A stretch of 54,253 nucleotides of DNA from Dehalococcoidia bacterium. GTDB lineage: Bacteria; Chloroflexota; Dehalococcoidia; Dehalococcoidales; W498. Shown piece after piece: positions 8,261-17,892 of the stretch. The position numbers and the translations under genes are program-made. Positions within the stretch are counted from its first letter, which is position 1. Every line of letters starts with the position of its first letter. The stretch spans positions 1-54,253 of the forward strand of contig DUFC01000003.1 in NCBI GenBank assembly GCA_011191875.1, in the 5' to 3' direction. The notes beneath the pieces are model-generated. The model worked only from the letters and a program-made list of their open reading frames with translations, made no database searches and was not told the origin of the DNA.

Positions 8261-10450
8261 ATGGAAAGAATTGCCAAATTCATTTATACCAGGTCCAGAC
8301 TAATTATTGTTCTGGTAGCCATCTTGAATATTGTCGCCTTGGTTTCATTCTTCCACTTCAAAATTGATACAGACTTCCTGAGTTTTTTCACTTCGGGAAA
8401 TCCCAAGGCAGAAGAATTCGACAGACTGAATGAAAAATATCAAAGTGGAGAAACTGTCTCGGTTCTCATCGAGCAGGATAATTCTCTCTTGGACAAAGAG
8501 AGTTTTCAGAAGGTCTTCAGGCTACAGGAAGAGATAGAAGAACTGGATGGTATCTCTCAGGTGCAGAGCTTTATTCCGTCTGAAATCTACATGCAGGGCC
8601 ATATTATTCAAGTTGACGAGAAGTTTATAGAGCGGCACTCTGATCTCCTTGAAGATTTCATTGAGGAAAAGTATTTTCTCACAGAGCAGTTCCTCTCCTC
8701 CGACAATAGTAAGGGAGTTCTTATTGTTAATCTGGAATTGGATGGTACGGCTGGAGAGGTAGTACAGTCGCTGGAGGAAATAGCTCAGAAGCAAGAAGGC
8801 ATGACGCTTTCCCTGGCCGGTAATGAAATCATTGAGGATACCGTCCGTGATTACTTGTTAAGGATACTATTTATTCTGCCGCCCTGTGCCATTGGCCTGG
8901 TATTGCTAGTTTTCTACTTGATTCTCAGGAGCCGTAGGTTCACCATCATGGCAATAATTCCCGCAGGGTTTGCTGCCTTGTGGACCATCGGCACAATATT
9001 TTGGAGCGGGCAAGAACTGAATCTAGTGACCGTTCTCAGCCCGATATTCGTTATAGTGATGGGTGCCGCTGATGGTCTTCACTATACAAGTCATTTTATG
9101 GATAACATGAGTAGATATTCTGACAGCCGTCAACTTACCGTAGAGACCCTGCGTATGGTTGGTATGCCGATATTTCTGACAACCATAACTACTATGGCGG
9201 GGTTTGCTTCCCTGACCTGGACGGAAGTGCTGCCCATGAGGCAGATGGGAATATTCGTCTCTTTGGGTATTGGCTATGCGGGCGTACTCTCTCTCTTTTT
9301 TCTGCCTGCAGTTATGTCTAAAATGAAGTTACCTCCGAGACCGCCACATACCCAAGAAAGCCGTCTCGCTAAACTTATCCTAGTCGCATCGAAGCACAGG
9401 GCTATGATTATTGTTATCTTTCTGGCTATTGTTGTCGTTTCTGCCTTGAACATACCCAGACTTGAGGTTGTGTCCAATCAACTCATGTTCTTTAAAGAAG
9501 ATTCTCAAATTAGGCAGACCTTTAATAAGGTTGAAAAGCATTTCGGCGGGGCATTACCGCTTACCGCCGAGATAGTCTCCAATAGAGGCACAGACACTTT
9601 GAGGGATTACAAGCTTGCTGAGGACATTTTAGATATTGAGAGGGAACTAGAAAGGTTGCCGGGGATACAGAGTGCTGCCTCACTTTTTGATATGGTAGCC
9701 AGTATCAATGAGATGACTACTGGTAGGGGTGATTATCCGGAAAACCCACAGTTGGTTCAAAGAATATTGATGCAGATAGATGATGACGACTTGGAAACCT
9801 GGGTTTCAGATGACGGCTTACGGATGATGATTAGAACTGAAGACCTTGATTCTATAGATATTGGCAGGCTAGAGGATTTTGTTGCCGAGAATCCTCAGAT
9901 TCGGGTGGTTAGCGGTATGCCAGTACTTTTTGATGAGATGAACAAACTAGTTGTACAAAGTCAGATTCGGAGCCTGGGTTTAGCACTTGCGTTAATTTTT
10001 ATCATGCTTTTGGTAACCATAAGAAAACTTAGAGCGGCTCTTGTTGCCATGTTGCCAATAGTCATTACTATCGCCGCTATACTGGGTATGTTGTCTATGA
10101 CTGAATTCCATCTCAATATAATGACCGCCAACCTGTCGGCTATAGCTATCGGTGTGGGTGTGGATTACTCTATCCATCTTATCTCTGGCATCTATTACTT
10201 CCGAAAGCGGGGATTGGGTAGTATAGAGTCGGTAGATTCAGCTCTGTCAAGTCTTTCCAGACCGATTCTGGCTAATGCCTTTGGACTGGCTATCGGTCTT
10301 TCTATTCTCTTTTTCTCTCCGTTGAGAATCCACATGCAGGCAGCGTCTGTAATGTGGGTAGCAATGGTCGTTTCTTCGATGGGAGCCCTTCTCTTAATTC
10401 CTATTTTCTACTCAAGAAGAACCGAACAGCCGGAGAAGAGGGCTATATGA
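8261..10450 (+). CDS. RND-superfamily exporter, MMPL/HAE3 type
   Basis: A 729-residue membrane protein with a duplicated layout: one N-terminal helix (about 12-34), an extracytoplasmic domain (35-200), a block of helices (about 200-360), a second helix near 385-405, a second extracytoplasmic domain (405-565) and a second block of helices (568-725). Helix motifs VMGAADGLHYTSH and GVGVDYSIHLISG hold the charged residues that pair in RND transport. The family (hydrophobe/amphiphile efflux 3, including hopanoid and lipid transporters) moves lipids or hydrophobic compounds using the proton gradient. A TTG at 8258 directly precedes the ATG; GAGG 7 bases before the ATG favours 8261. The substrate is unknown. 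Confidence 0.88.
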   Translation: MERIAKFIYTRSRLIIVLVAILNIVALVSFFHFKIDTDFLSFFTSGNPKAEEFDRLNEKYQSGETVSVLIEQDNSLLDKESFQKVFRLQEEIEELDGISQVQSFIPSEIYMQGHIIQVDEKFIERHSDLLEDFIEEKYFLTEQFLSSDNSKGVLIVNLELDGTAGEVVQSLEEIAQKQEGMTLSLAGNEIIEDTVRDYLLRILFILPPCAIGLVLLVFYLILRSRRFTIMAIIPAGFAALWTIGTIFWSGQELNLVTVLSPIFVIVMGAADGLHYTSHFMDNMSRYSDSRQLTVETLRMVGMPIFLTTITTMAGFASLTWTEVLPMRQMGIFVSLGIGYAGVLSLFFLPAVMSKMKLPPRPPHTQESRLAKLILVASKHRAMIIVIFLAIVVVSALNIPRLEVVSNQLMFFKEDSQIRQTFNKVEKHFGGALPLTAEIVSNRGTDTLRDYKLAEDILDIERELERLPGIQSAASLFDMVASINEMTTGRGDYPENPQLVQRILMQIDDDDLETWVSDDGLRMMIRTEDLDSIDIGRLEDFVAENPQIRVVSGMPVLFDEMNKLVVQSQIRSLGLALALIFIMLLVTIRKLRAALVAMLPIVITIAAILGMLSMTEFHLNIMTANLSAIAIGVGVDYSIHLISGIYYFRKRGLGSIESVDSALSSLSRPILANAFGLAIGLSILFFSPLRIHMQAASVMWVAMVVSSMGALLLIPIFYSRRTEQPEKRAI

Positions 10451-10733
10451 ATAGTTAAGAATATATTGAGCGAAAAGGCTTAATAATAAGGCGTTTCGTA
10501 TAATAGTGGCATGTAATTGCAGCTCATCAGTTAATAATAAGATGATTTATTACGAAGTGCTATAGCGAATTTATATAACAGTCTTAAGGTGTGCTATAGT
10601 AACTGAAGAATACCAATATAAATACTACTGGTATCTATCTAAGCAGTTAACCATTTTGTAGCAATTTTACCAGGTAGCTAGAATGATATAATAATCAATC
10701 AGTTAGTTAGCCTGTTAGGAATGGCAAACAAAG

Positions 10734-11702
10734 ATGAACATGATAGAAGTTGACGACCTGCTAAGAAAATTTGGTCAAATTACTGCCGTCGACCATATAT
10801 CTTTTAATGTGAATAAAGGTGAGATATTTGGTTTTCTCGGACCAAACGGGGCAGGTAAAACGACCACAATCAATATACTCTGTACTCTGCTTCTACCCAC
10901 CAGTGGTAGGGCATCGGTCAAAGGATATGATGTACTTAAGCAGCGCAGCCAGGTGCGGCGCTCCATCGGACTTGTCTTTCAGGATCCTACTCTTGATGAC
11001 TATCTGACAGCGGAACAAAACTTGCACTTTCACGCCTATGCCTATGGCGTCCCCCAAAACGTGAGAGAGAAGCGCATTGGTGAACTTTTAGGACTGGTTG
11101 AGTTGTGGGATCGTCGTAAGAACAAGGTTCGCGCCTATTCAGGAGGCATGAAACGGCGGTTGGAGCTTGCTCGAGGTCTCTTGCATCATCCCCAAGTCCT
11201 TTTTTTAGATGAACCTACTCTGGGACTTGACCCCCAGTCACGTCGTCATATCTGGGATTACATCTTGACCCTGCGGGAGCAGGAAGAACTAACCATATTT
11301 ATGACCACCCACTATATGGACGAAGCTGAGAACTGCAACCGTATTGCTATCATTGATAATGGGCAGATTGTTGCCCTGGATACACCGGACAAACTCAAGG
11401 ATAGTTTAGGTGGTGATGTAGTAACCTTAAAGGCTGAGGATAGCCAGGCCGCAGCTCTTGAGTTAAAAGAAAGGTACGATTTATCATCCGAGATACAGAA
11501 TGGCATGGTCACTTTTAGCGTTCCTAATGGTGGCACATTTCTTCCCGATTTCATGCGTGGCTTTCACAGTCGTCTGCTTTCCGTTGAGGTGCGTAGACCT
11601 ACCTTGGATGATGTGTTCCTGAAACTGACCGGCCACGCCATTCGTGACCAGGAGGTAGACTCACGGGAACAGATGAGACGAATGAGGAGATGGCGAAGGT
11701 AG
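10734..11702 (+). CDS. ABC exporter ATP-binding protein, DrrA-like
   Basis: The 322-residue nucleotide-binding subunit of an ABC-2 exporter. Walker A is GPNGAGKTT (about residues 36-44), the Q-loop lies in VFQDPTLDDYLT, the signature is YSGGMKRRLELARGL, Walker B is VLFLDEPTLGLDP, and the switch His is in TTHYMDEAE. The C-terminal 90 residues match the extension of DrrA/daunorubicin-resistance-type ATPases (LEVRRPTLDDVFLKLTG-like). The permease starts 3 bases after its stop. Substrate is not predictable; relatives export drugs, lipids or polysaccharides. Confidence 0.93.
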   Translation: MNMIEVDDLLRKFGQITAVDHISFNVNKGEIFGFLGPNGAGKTTTINILCTLLLPTSGRASVKGYDVLKQRSQVRRSIGLVFQDPTLDDYLTAEQNLHFHAYAYGVPQNVREKRIGELLGLVELWDRRKNKVRAYSGGMKRRLELARGLLHHPQVLFLDEPTLGLDPQSRRHIWDYILTLREQEELTIFMTTHYMDEAENCNRIAIIDNGQIVALDTPDKLKDSLGGDVVTLKAEDSQAAALELKERYDLSSEIQNGMVTFSVPNGGTFLPDFMRGFHSRLLSVEVRRPTLDDVFLKLTGHAIRDQEVDSREQMRRMRRWRR

Positions 11703-11705
11703 CCT

Positions 11706-12527
11706 ATGGAAGAGCTGTTTCGTGGAATATGGGTCATCGCCTACCGGGAACTACTACGTTTTATCCAAGAACGCTCTCGGATGATATCTTCCTTTGCCAT
11801 GCCCCTGCTATTTTTAATTGTCTTTGGTGCTGGTTTCAATCGAGTCATTGGAAACCTCACGCCGGGGGTCGATTTTATCAAATTCATATATCCGGGCATC
11901 ATCGCTATGACTGTGCTGATGAGCTCCGTATTTTCAGGCTTATCCGTGGTTTGGGATCGTGAGTTCGGCTTCTTGAAAGAGGTACTGGTGGCTCCTCTGA
12001 GCCGTAGCGGAATCGTACTTGGTAAGGCAATAGGTAGCGCTGTAATATCCCTTGGACAGGGATTTGTTATGCTTGCCCTGGCACCAATACTTGGCGTTAC
12101 ACTCAGTCTCATATTGGTAGTTGAGTTGATACCGCTACTGATTGTTTTATCTCTATCTCTGTCTGGCTTAGGTATCCTGGTGGCTTCACGCATGCGCTCT
12201 CAGCAGGGATTTCAGGTGGTAGTACAACTAATTATCTTCCCTCTGATTTTTCTGTCTGGTGTATTCTTCCCGGTGAACAATGTGCCGACATGGCTTGAGG
12301 TTGTTTCCAAGATCAACCCACTAACCTATGGCGTCGACGCCATCCGTCAACTCTTTCTGGGTGGAGACCTGGCAGCCACTAGTGCTGCTACAGGGAATGG
12401 TAGCTACCTCGTTGGCGTCACGGTCTTCGGACATACCATGAGCATTCTTGAGGACGTAATAGTCGTGGCAGTCCTGGGCGCTGTGCTGATGTTAGCTGCG
12501 GTATGGTCATTTTATAGGCAGGAATAG
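11706..12527 (+). CDS. ABC-2 type permease, DrrB-like
   Basis: A 273-residue permease with about six membrane segments (near 24-45, 57-77, 102-125, 135-160, 172-192 and 243-265). Conserved features are the N-terminal RELLRFIQERSRM amphipathic stretch, DREFGFLKEVLVAPLSR in the cytoplasmic loop, and PLIFLSGVFFPVNNVPTWL before KINPLTYGVDAIR, all typical of the ABC-2/DrrB family. It is the partner of the ATPase 3 bases upstream and completes the exporter. Confidence 0.92.
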   Translation: MEELFRGIWVIAYRELLRFIQERSRMISSFAMPLLFLIVFGAGFNRVIGNLTPGVDFIKFIYPGIIAMTVLMSSVFSGLSVVWDREFGFLKEVLVAPLSRSGIVLGKAIGSAVISLGQGFVMLALAPILGVTLSLILVVELIPLLIVLSLSLSGLGILVASRMRSQQGFQVVVQLIIFPLIFLSGVFFPVNNVPTWLEVVSKINPLTYGVDAIRQLFLGGDLAATSAATGNGSYLVGVTVFGHTMSILEDVIVVAVLGAVLMLAAVWSFYRQE

Positions 12528-12653
12528 CCTATACTTAGGGCTTGCTTCTTTGCAGGCTGTGTAAATATTGAGGTCAATTGGAAACAAATCAGGCTACTTC
12601 TCTCTCGTGGTATTCTCGTAGTGAATCTGGGTAATCCCTTATTTGAAACAAGC

Positions 12654-13025
12654 TCATCGCATGGAGGCAAAGAATCCAGTATAGTAGGGAACCAACCAGA
12701 CTGCCCATACAAAAACGCTGAAATGGTGAAATTTGGTGATAGCCTTCTCATCCTTACGAATCAGAACGACAGTCGCCCAAACAGCGTGAACAAACATCAG
12801 AATTATTGCGAGCACCCCTGTCAAGCCATGAACGTCAAACACGATTCCTCCGGCCATCTCCATCATAATAGCCGTCCCCGTTGTATCAAAAACTAGCCCG
12901 CCCCAGAAAAAGACTAAGTGCCATCCTTTCAACCTTCCAGCAAGCCTTTCGCTCCAAACACCGATAGAGTAAAAAACTAGTGCCAGACTTATTAAGATCG
13001 TCGAAATGACTACTTCATTTGCCAT
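12654..13025 (-). CDS. HsmA-like (TIGR03987 type) small membrane protein
   Basis: A 123-residue protein with four predicted membrane helices (about 6-24, 38-60, 68-90 and 100-118). Histidines in or near helices occur in GWHLVFFWGG, DVHGLTGVLA, MFVHAVWA and KFHHFSVFVW. The arrangement agrees with a family annotated HsmA or TIGR03987, whose function is unclear; the histidines would allow haem or metal binding but that is inference. It is a single gene, convergent with the ABC exporter. Confidence 0.65.
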   Translation of the reverse strand: MANEVVISTILISLALVFYSIGVWSERLAGRLKGWHLVFFWGGLVFDTTGTAIMMEMAGGIVFDVHGLTGVLAIILMFVHAVWATVVLIRKDEKAITKFHHFSVFVWAVWLVPYYTGFFASMR

Positions 13026-13342
13026 AGCATATCCTTATTGTCCTAATTATATACAAATCATCCACCACTAGATAGTACCGTACATCTATTGGAGTGGATT
13101 CTCCAAACAGATATTTAGATAATGTCACAATATGGCTGAATGTTTGGTGAAAGTAGGAGGTTAGAATCCATTTTGGTAGAGGTATACCATATCCGTTAAG
13201 TTACAAAATAGTCTAAGGTTCTATAAAGCACCGCTATCTGGCAAACTTAACTTTGATAAATCGTTACTGCTAAGATAGTAACTTGATGTGGGAGAGGCAT
13301 TAGCTTATAATTTTGCACACAACTACAACGGGAGGGAGTATC
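13026..13342. other. Intergenic region with promoter for the collagen-like gene
   Basis: About 317 bases upstream of the interrupted lipoprotein gene. The last 60 bases hold a good promoter (13283-13311) and the ribosome site GGGAGGG just before the ATG at 13343. Nothing else is recognisable. Confidence 0.5.
13283..13311 (+). promoter_or_regulatory. Sigma-70-type promoter for the collagen-like lipoprotein
   Basis: TTGATG (13283-13288), a 17-base spacer, and a perfect TATAAT (13306-13311). The start point would be near 13318, about 25 bases before the ATG at 13343. This is one of the best promoter matches in the window, notable because the gene it serves carries a premature stop. Confidence 0.6.
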
Positions 13343-13816
13343 ATGATTAGAAGAAGAGTATTTATGGCGCTGGTGGTAGCACTGATTCTCATGACTAGCT
13401 TTACTGGGTTATCCTGTACCGGCCCGCAAGGTATACAAGGCGTAGCGGGTCCACAGGGTGAAACGGGGACAGCGGGACCAACAGGTCCACAGGGTGAGCC
13501 GGGACCGCCAGGTCCAAACATGATTGTAGCCATGGGCACGGTATATTGGACGGAGGATTTATATAAGGCATATAATGTTACCTAAATAACCTGGAATCCC
13601 GATTTTCAACAGTGGGAGATAGAACTCACAGATATTGAGTATTATGTCACCGATTATGTAACAATCGTTACAGCCATGGGAGCCGCATACGCCAGATTTG
13701 CTAATCGAGGCGACTTACTGGCTGTAACACTGTTTAATTCAAATGGAACTAAAATCAAGCAAGGCTTTTCTTTCGTCGTTCTCGATGTACCAACTGAATA
13801 TGCCTTCATCGCCTAG
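13343..13816 (+). pseudogene. Collagen-like lipoprotein interrupted by an in-frame TAA
   Basis: From the ATG at 13343 (ribosome site GGGAGGG) the frame gives a signal peptide (RRRVFMALVVALILMTSF) ending GLSC, a possible lipobox, then eleven Gly-X-Y triplets from GPQ to GPN, then VAMGTVYWTEDLYKAYNVT. A TAA at 13583-13585 ends it at 80 residues. The same frame stays open for 76 more codons to a TAG at 13816 and reads like the natural continuation: ITWNPDFQQWEIELTDIEY, later VTAMGAAYARF and FSFVVLDVPTEYAFIA. The full protein of about 156 residues was probably an exported lipoprotein with a collagen-like stalk and a C-terminal beta-rich domain. A single substitution (for example TCA to TAA) explains the break; sequencing error or stop suppression are alternatives. 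Confidence 0.75.
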
Positions 13817-14018
13817 CCATTCTGAATAACTAAACGATCTAACGGAATGTTACTTTAACATTTGGCCACTTAACAAACGAGGCTTTTATCATATTTGTAA
13901 ACCTAGCTAGATTTTCCTCTCCTCCTTGGGTACGGTATAATTGGACAACATAAATATTGAAAGATGGTTCATGCTACCAAGGGAAGATAAGATAATGATA
14001 ATTCTATTAAAGCATTAG

Positions 14019-14774
14019 GTGTCACAGGTCATGGTTTCCGAGTTTATGTATGAGCTTTTCAGCGATATGCCCCGGCAGGGTCCAGGCAGCAACAAATGTA
14101 CCCGAAAGGCATATAAGCTCTTGGCAAATTTGCCACCACAACCGAATATCCTGGATGTGGGTTGTGGTTCAGGTATGCAGACTTTAGAACTGGCTCGGAT
14201 TTCCAAAGGGCAAATTACTGCTTTGGACAATTATCAGCCCTATTTGGATGATCTAAAAAGACGTGCTAAAGCTGACGGGTTTAGCAATAGAATTAAGACT
14301 ATAAATAGTTCAATGTTTGATCTTCCGTTTGCCAAGGGCTCCTTTGATATTATATGGTCAGAAGGTGCAATATTCATCATTGGCTTCCAAAAAGGGCTTC
14401 GGGAATGGAAGCCATTAATAAAGCGAGGCGGTTATCTGGTAGTCTCTGAACTTACCTGGCTTAAGACAGATATACCGGAAGAGATACGTGCCTACTTAGA
14501 AAATGAATACCCGGGAATAAATACCATAGTAGAAAATATAGAAATAATCGGACAAGAGGATTATGATTTAACAGGTAGTTTTACGCTGCACGAATCTGGG
14601 TGGTGGGATGACTTCTATAAACCGTTGCAGAAGCGAATAAACCTGCTTGGGCATAAGTATGCTGAAAATCTAGAGGCATTAGCGGTGCTAGATGCTAGCA
14701 AGGAAGAGATAGACATGTATAGAAAATACTCACTTTACTATGGTTATGTTTTTTATATGATGCAATCAAAATAG
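14019..14774 (+). CDS. Class I SAM-dependent methyltransferase
   Basis: A 251-residue Rossmann-fold methyltransferase. Motif I is ILDVGCGSGMQTLEL (about residues 44-58), motif II ITALDNYQPYL, motif III DLPFAKGSFDIIWSEGAIF, and then LREWKPLIKRGGYLVVSE. The C-terminal 90 residues are helical and probably form the substrate lid. The substrate is not predictable. The start is GTG at 14019 or ATG at 14031 (MVSEFMYEL); neither has a clear ribosome site. It lies 81 bases upstream of a second, distinct methyltransferase. Confidence 0.85.
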   Translation: MSQVMVSEFMYELFSDMPRQGPGSNKCTRKAYKLLANLPPQPNILDVGCGSGMQTLELARISKGQITALDNYQPYLDDLKRRAKADGFSNRIKTINSSMFDLPFAKGSFDIIWSEGAIFIIGFQKGLREWKPLIKRGGYLVVSELTWLKTDIPEEIRAYLENEYPGINTIVENIEIIGQEDYDLTGSFTLHESGWWDDFYKPLQKRINLLGHKYAENLEALAVLDASKEEIDMYRKYSLYYGYVFYMMQSK

Positions 14775-14855
14775 GGATATGCCCTAACAAATTGACAGAT
14801 TGTGTAATACAGAGCATGTTATAATTAGACCATCTCATTATAAAAGGAGGGTATC

Positions 14856-15482
14856 GTGAACAGTAAAAACAGAGTTCAGTGGGTTTATTCCTCACATAAT
14901 AACCAGGAGTTGGAAGAGAGATATAACCAGTGGGCTAAAGATTATGATAGCGACCTTAAAAAGGATTTTGCCTATAGAGCACCTATAGTTGCCGCAGAGT
15001 ATTTTATAAGATATGTGCCGAAAGAAGCCAGGATATTAGATGCCGGAGCTGGAACAGGCTTGGTAGGTAGGGTTCTAACAGAAATGGGATACGATAATCT
15101 TATAGCCATGGATATGTCGCCGGGTATGTTAGAGGAAGCTCGGAAGAAGAACGTATATCGGCAATTATATCGGATGGTAATGGGCGAAAAACTGGATTTC
15201 GATACCGATTCGTTCGATGCGGTGATTTGCGTGGGTACACTTACACTGGGTCACGCGCCTGCCAGCTCTTTAAATGAACTTGTCCGAATTACTAAGCCCA
15301 CCGGTCACATAGTCTACACCCTTAGACCTGATATTTATGAGGAAAAGGGATTTAAGGAAATACACAACGAGCTTGAATCGGCCGGAAAGTGGAAATTGGC
15401 AGAGGTTAGTGAGGAGATACAGGTCCTACCCAAAGGTGAGCCTGATATTTTCCACCAGGTATGGGTATATCAAGTCACATAA
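14856..15482 (+). CDS. Class I SAM-dependent methyltransferase, WBSCR27-like
   Basis: A 208-residue methyltransferase with motif I ARILDAGAGTGLVGRVL (about residues 59-75), acidic motif II IAMDMSPGMLEEAR, and DAVICVGTLTLGHAP in place of motif IV, followed by ELVRITKPTGHIVYTLR. The overall pattern matches Williams-Beuren-region-27-like methyltransferases. Start is a GTG at 14856 with a strong AGGAGGG 4 bases upstream. Not an obvious duplicate of the neighbouring methyltransferase. Substrate unknown. Confidence 0.87.
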   Translation: MNSKNRVQWVYSSHNNQELEERYNQWAKDYDSDLKKDFAYRAPIVAAEYFIRYVPKEARILDAGAGTGLVGRVLTEMGYDNLIAMDMSPGMLEEARKKNVYRQLYRMVMGEKLDFDTDSFDAVICVGTLTLGHAPASSLNELVRITKPTGHIVYTLRPDIYEEKGFKEIHNELESAGKWKLAEVSEEIQVLPKGEPDIFHQVWVYQVT

Positions 15483-15551
15483 TGAAGATAGGCCGCGGTT
15501 AGCGCTCCCTTTCTCCAGGTTTAGTGCTTTAAATTGATAGGAGTTGAACTC

Positions 15552-16127
15552 TTACTTCTTTTTAAGTTTCTTGCCAATTCGAAAAGCTTTACCTATATTT
15601 TCCCCCATACAGTAATAGTCACCGAGTTGTCCTTCTATGTAAGCAATAGGTTGAATCTTAGTCACATCGGGCTCCCCATCTGTTAAGCAATCCTTGGAAA
15701 CATGGGTTTCTATAACCTCACCGATAACCAAGTAATGGCTACCAAGGTCAAGGATATGAACCACTTTGCACTCCATATTCACCGGGTACTGCTCTATCAT
15801 CGGAGTACCTTTTAAATCGCCATAGAATACCCTGAATCCGCAATCCATCACTTTATCGGTTCTTGAGCCCGATATAATACCGCAATAATCCGTTTCCACG
15901 GCGTAATTCTTTGATGTAACGTTTAGCGAGAATGCCATATTTTGCTTTATACCGTTTAGAGTATATCGGTTATGCCGGATAGCCACCGAAACCATTGGTG
16001 GGCTACCACAGGCTACTCCTCCCCAGGCAACTGCTAAGAAATTTGGTTTTTTATTGACATCGGCCCCGATAAGAAAAGCCGGCTGGGGATAAACCATTGT
16101 CTGTGGACCAAGTTTTACTTTACTCAT
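15552..16127 (-). CDS. Flavin reductase family protein (FMN-binding split barrel)
   Basis: A 191-residue protein with the flavin-reductase-like pattern: N-terminal YPQPAFLIGADVNKKPNFLAVAWGGVACGSPPMVSVAIR (the FMN-contacting strand and loop), then FSLNV, ETDYCGIISGSRTDK, and HYLVIGEVIETHVSKDCL. Members bind FMN and reduce flavins or carry electrons in anaerobes. It ends in a lysine-rich tail KLKKK. Single gene, convergent with the methyltransferase pair. Confidence 0.87.
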   Translation of the reverse strand: MSKVKLGPQTMVYPQPAFLIGADVNKKPNFLAVAWGGVACGSPPMVSVAIRHNRYTLNGIKQNMAFSLNVTSKNYAVETDYCGIISGSRTDKVMDCGFRVFYGDLKGTPMIEQYPVNMECKVVHILDLGSHYLVIGEVIETHVSKDCLTDGEPDVTKIQPIAYIEGQLGDYYCMGENIGKAFRIGKKLKKK

Positions 16128-16190
16128 GTAATAAATACCTCCTTGACATCTCCGAAAATTAAAATCACGTCACTTGCATTTTCAGCTTCT

Positions 16191-16673
16191 TTAAAACAAA
16201 GAAGCAATGAAGAACCCGGCCATAGTGAGAATGACAATTATCTTAAACAAAGTGCTGGCTATAAAACCTAGAAAGGCACCGAGTGCCGACCGGATTGCTT
16301 GTTTTGGTTTCCTTCCTGCTATCAATTCTCCTAGAAGGGCACCAATGAAGGGACCCAGAATGATTCCCCAAAAACCAATTACAAAGATTCCTATTGTGAA
16401 CCCAAGAAAAGCACCAAAGATGCCGAGTTTGCTCGCCTGGTATTTCTTAGCTCCCAACATAGGAGCTGCAAAATCCAGAATCAACGTAAGTACGGTTAAT
16501 ATAGTGAATATAACGACGGTTACGATTGATATTCTCTCAAAACCTGTACCCAGTGCATAAATAAAAAAGCCCAGCCAGGATAGCGGAATCCCGGGTAGGA
16601 TAGGTAAAACCACACCAAGTAAACCAATCACCATGAGGATAGAGCAAAGAATGGTTACTGCTACGGTTTCCAT
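16191..16673 (-). CDS. DUF456 small membrane protein
   Basis: A 160-residue protein of nearly continuous hydrophobic segments, with the family's VVLPILPGIPLSWLGFFIYAL near residues 22-42 and two glycine-rich stretches GAFLGFTIGIFVIGFWGIILGPFIGALLGEL and ALGAFLGFIAS. These match DUF456, whose glycine-zipper repeats resemble those of Gly-zipper membrane proteins. Function unknown. Single gene; the flavin reductase gene lies downstream. Confidence 0.85.
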   Translation of the reverse strand: METVAVTILCSILMVIGLLGVVLPILPGIPLSWLGFFIYALGTGFERISIVTVVIFTILTVLTLILDFAAPMLGAKKYQASKLGIFGAFLGFTIGIFVIGFWGIILGPFIGALLGELIAGRKPKQAIRSALGAFLGFIASTLFKIIVILTMAGFFIASLF

Positions 16674-17238
16674 TATAACGTTCTCATTTTATCAGAAGAC
16701 CAACTTCCTGGCGAGATTAGTCACTCCGTTTATAAAAGGGCTTATATTGTATTGGAAAACCTATTTAATAGATAGCTTCTCCTCTCCCTCTAGGTGATGC
16801 CAAATCTGTAACTGCCCGGTTCTTCACGAAGAAGAATAAGCATAGAACCATTGCCAGATAGGAAACCTCCGTCTTGCCCTTGGTGTCATGGTAAAATGGA
16901 TTGAAGAATAGTCATAGTTTACACTATTATTAATAGTTACTCATTTTATGACATTTATTTTAAATGAAAAGAGGGTTTATTATATCGTTTTCTCGATATT
17001 TGAAAAATATGTATTTTATTTCTACTAAGTATTTCAATACAAGAATCATAAACTATACATAATATATTAATGACTTTAAAGTCCTGTTTCGTTTCCTGCT
17101 ATCTATCTCACCACTTATCCCTATAAAAACTGCATATACGTCAGATGTGTAACTATCCCAGATAATTCGTTAGTTCCAATAAATAGGAATGTCAACACTC
17201 ATCTGTTTCCAAGCATTAAAAATATAATAAATTTGCCT
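16674..17238. other. AT-rich intergenic gap
   Basis: About 565 bases between DUF456 and the FKBP gene, both on the minus strand. The section 16910-17240 is strongly AT-rich. No reading frame, RNA gene or strong hairpin stood out. Confidence 0.45.
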
Positions 17239-17754
17239 TTATTTTATTTCTAAAAGCTCGATATCAAAAATGAGGTCTTTCCCGGCGAGGGAGTGGTTGG
17301 CATCTACCGTTATCGTTGTTTCAGAAATATCAGTAACGAGAACAACAATCACTCTACCATCCTGCTGCTGCATCTGCAACTGCTGTCCAACTGCAGGATT
17401 GAGTTCTGGCGGCAACTGTTCTCGTTCTATTACCAATACCATTTCATCAAGGTACGGGCCGTAGGCTTCTTCCGGGGGAATGGTCACGGTCTTCGACTGT
17501 CCGACGTGCATACCCCTGACTGCTTCTTCAAAGCCGGGGATTAGCGTGCCTTCACCCAGGGTAAACTCCAGAGGTTCACGTTCTAAAGATGAATCGAACA
17601 CGGTGCCATCTTCCAGCTTGCCCGTGTAATGGACACTGACAGAATCGCCATCATTTGCCATTTTCAAACCTTCTCTTCCGGCACACCCGGTAACCAGCAT
17701 GTTTGCCATTAGCAGGATTACCAGCAATATCGTGCATTTTTTTACTACATTCAT
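17239..17754 (-). CDS. FKBP-type peptidyl-prolyl isomerase, SlyD-like, lipoprotein
   Basis: A 171-residue exported isomerase. Residues 1-24 are a lipoprotein signal ([16 protein letters not shown], lipobox VTGC). The mature part has the FKBP core [37 protein letters not shown] and [14 protein letters not shown], a SlyD-type insert, and [21 protein letters not shown] at the end. It would assist folding of secreted proteins at the outer face of the cytoplasmic membrane. GGGAGG directly abuts the ATG, closer than usual, but no alternative start fits the signal peptide. Confidence 0.93.
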   Translation of the reverse strand: MNVVKKCTILLVILLMANMLVTGCAGREGLKMANDGDSVSVHYTGKLEDGTVFDSSLEREPLEFTLGEGTLIPGFEEAVRGMHVGQSKTVTIPPEEAYGPYLDEMVLVIEREQLPPELNPAVGQQLQMQQQDGRVIVVLVTDISETTITVDANHSLAGKDLIFDIELLEIK

Positions 17755-17892
17755 CCTCCCTTAGCTATTAAGTAATCCTTGATACAGGTATCCGATTTGT
17801 ACCATTACCGGCACTGTGGTAACGCAACCTTTGTATCATACCATACTATCTAAATATTAATCTAACCTCCACGGTGATAGTATTTAAGATTC

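Noticed and set aside
14792-14825. TTGACA and TATAAT upstream of the second methyltransferase
   Set aside because: Both boxes are perfect but 22 bases apart, too far for a standard promoter.
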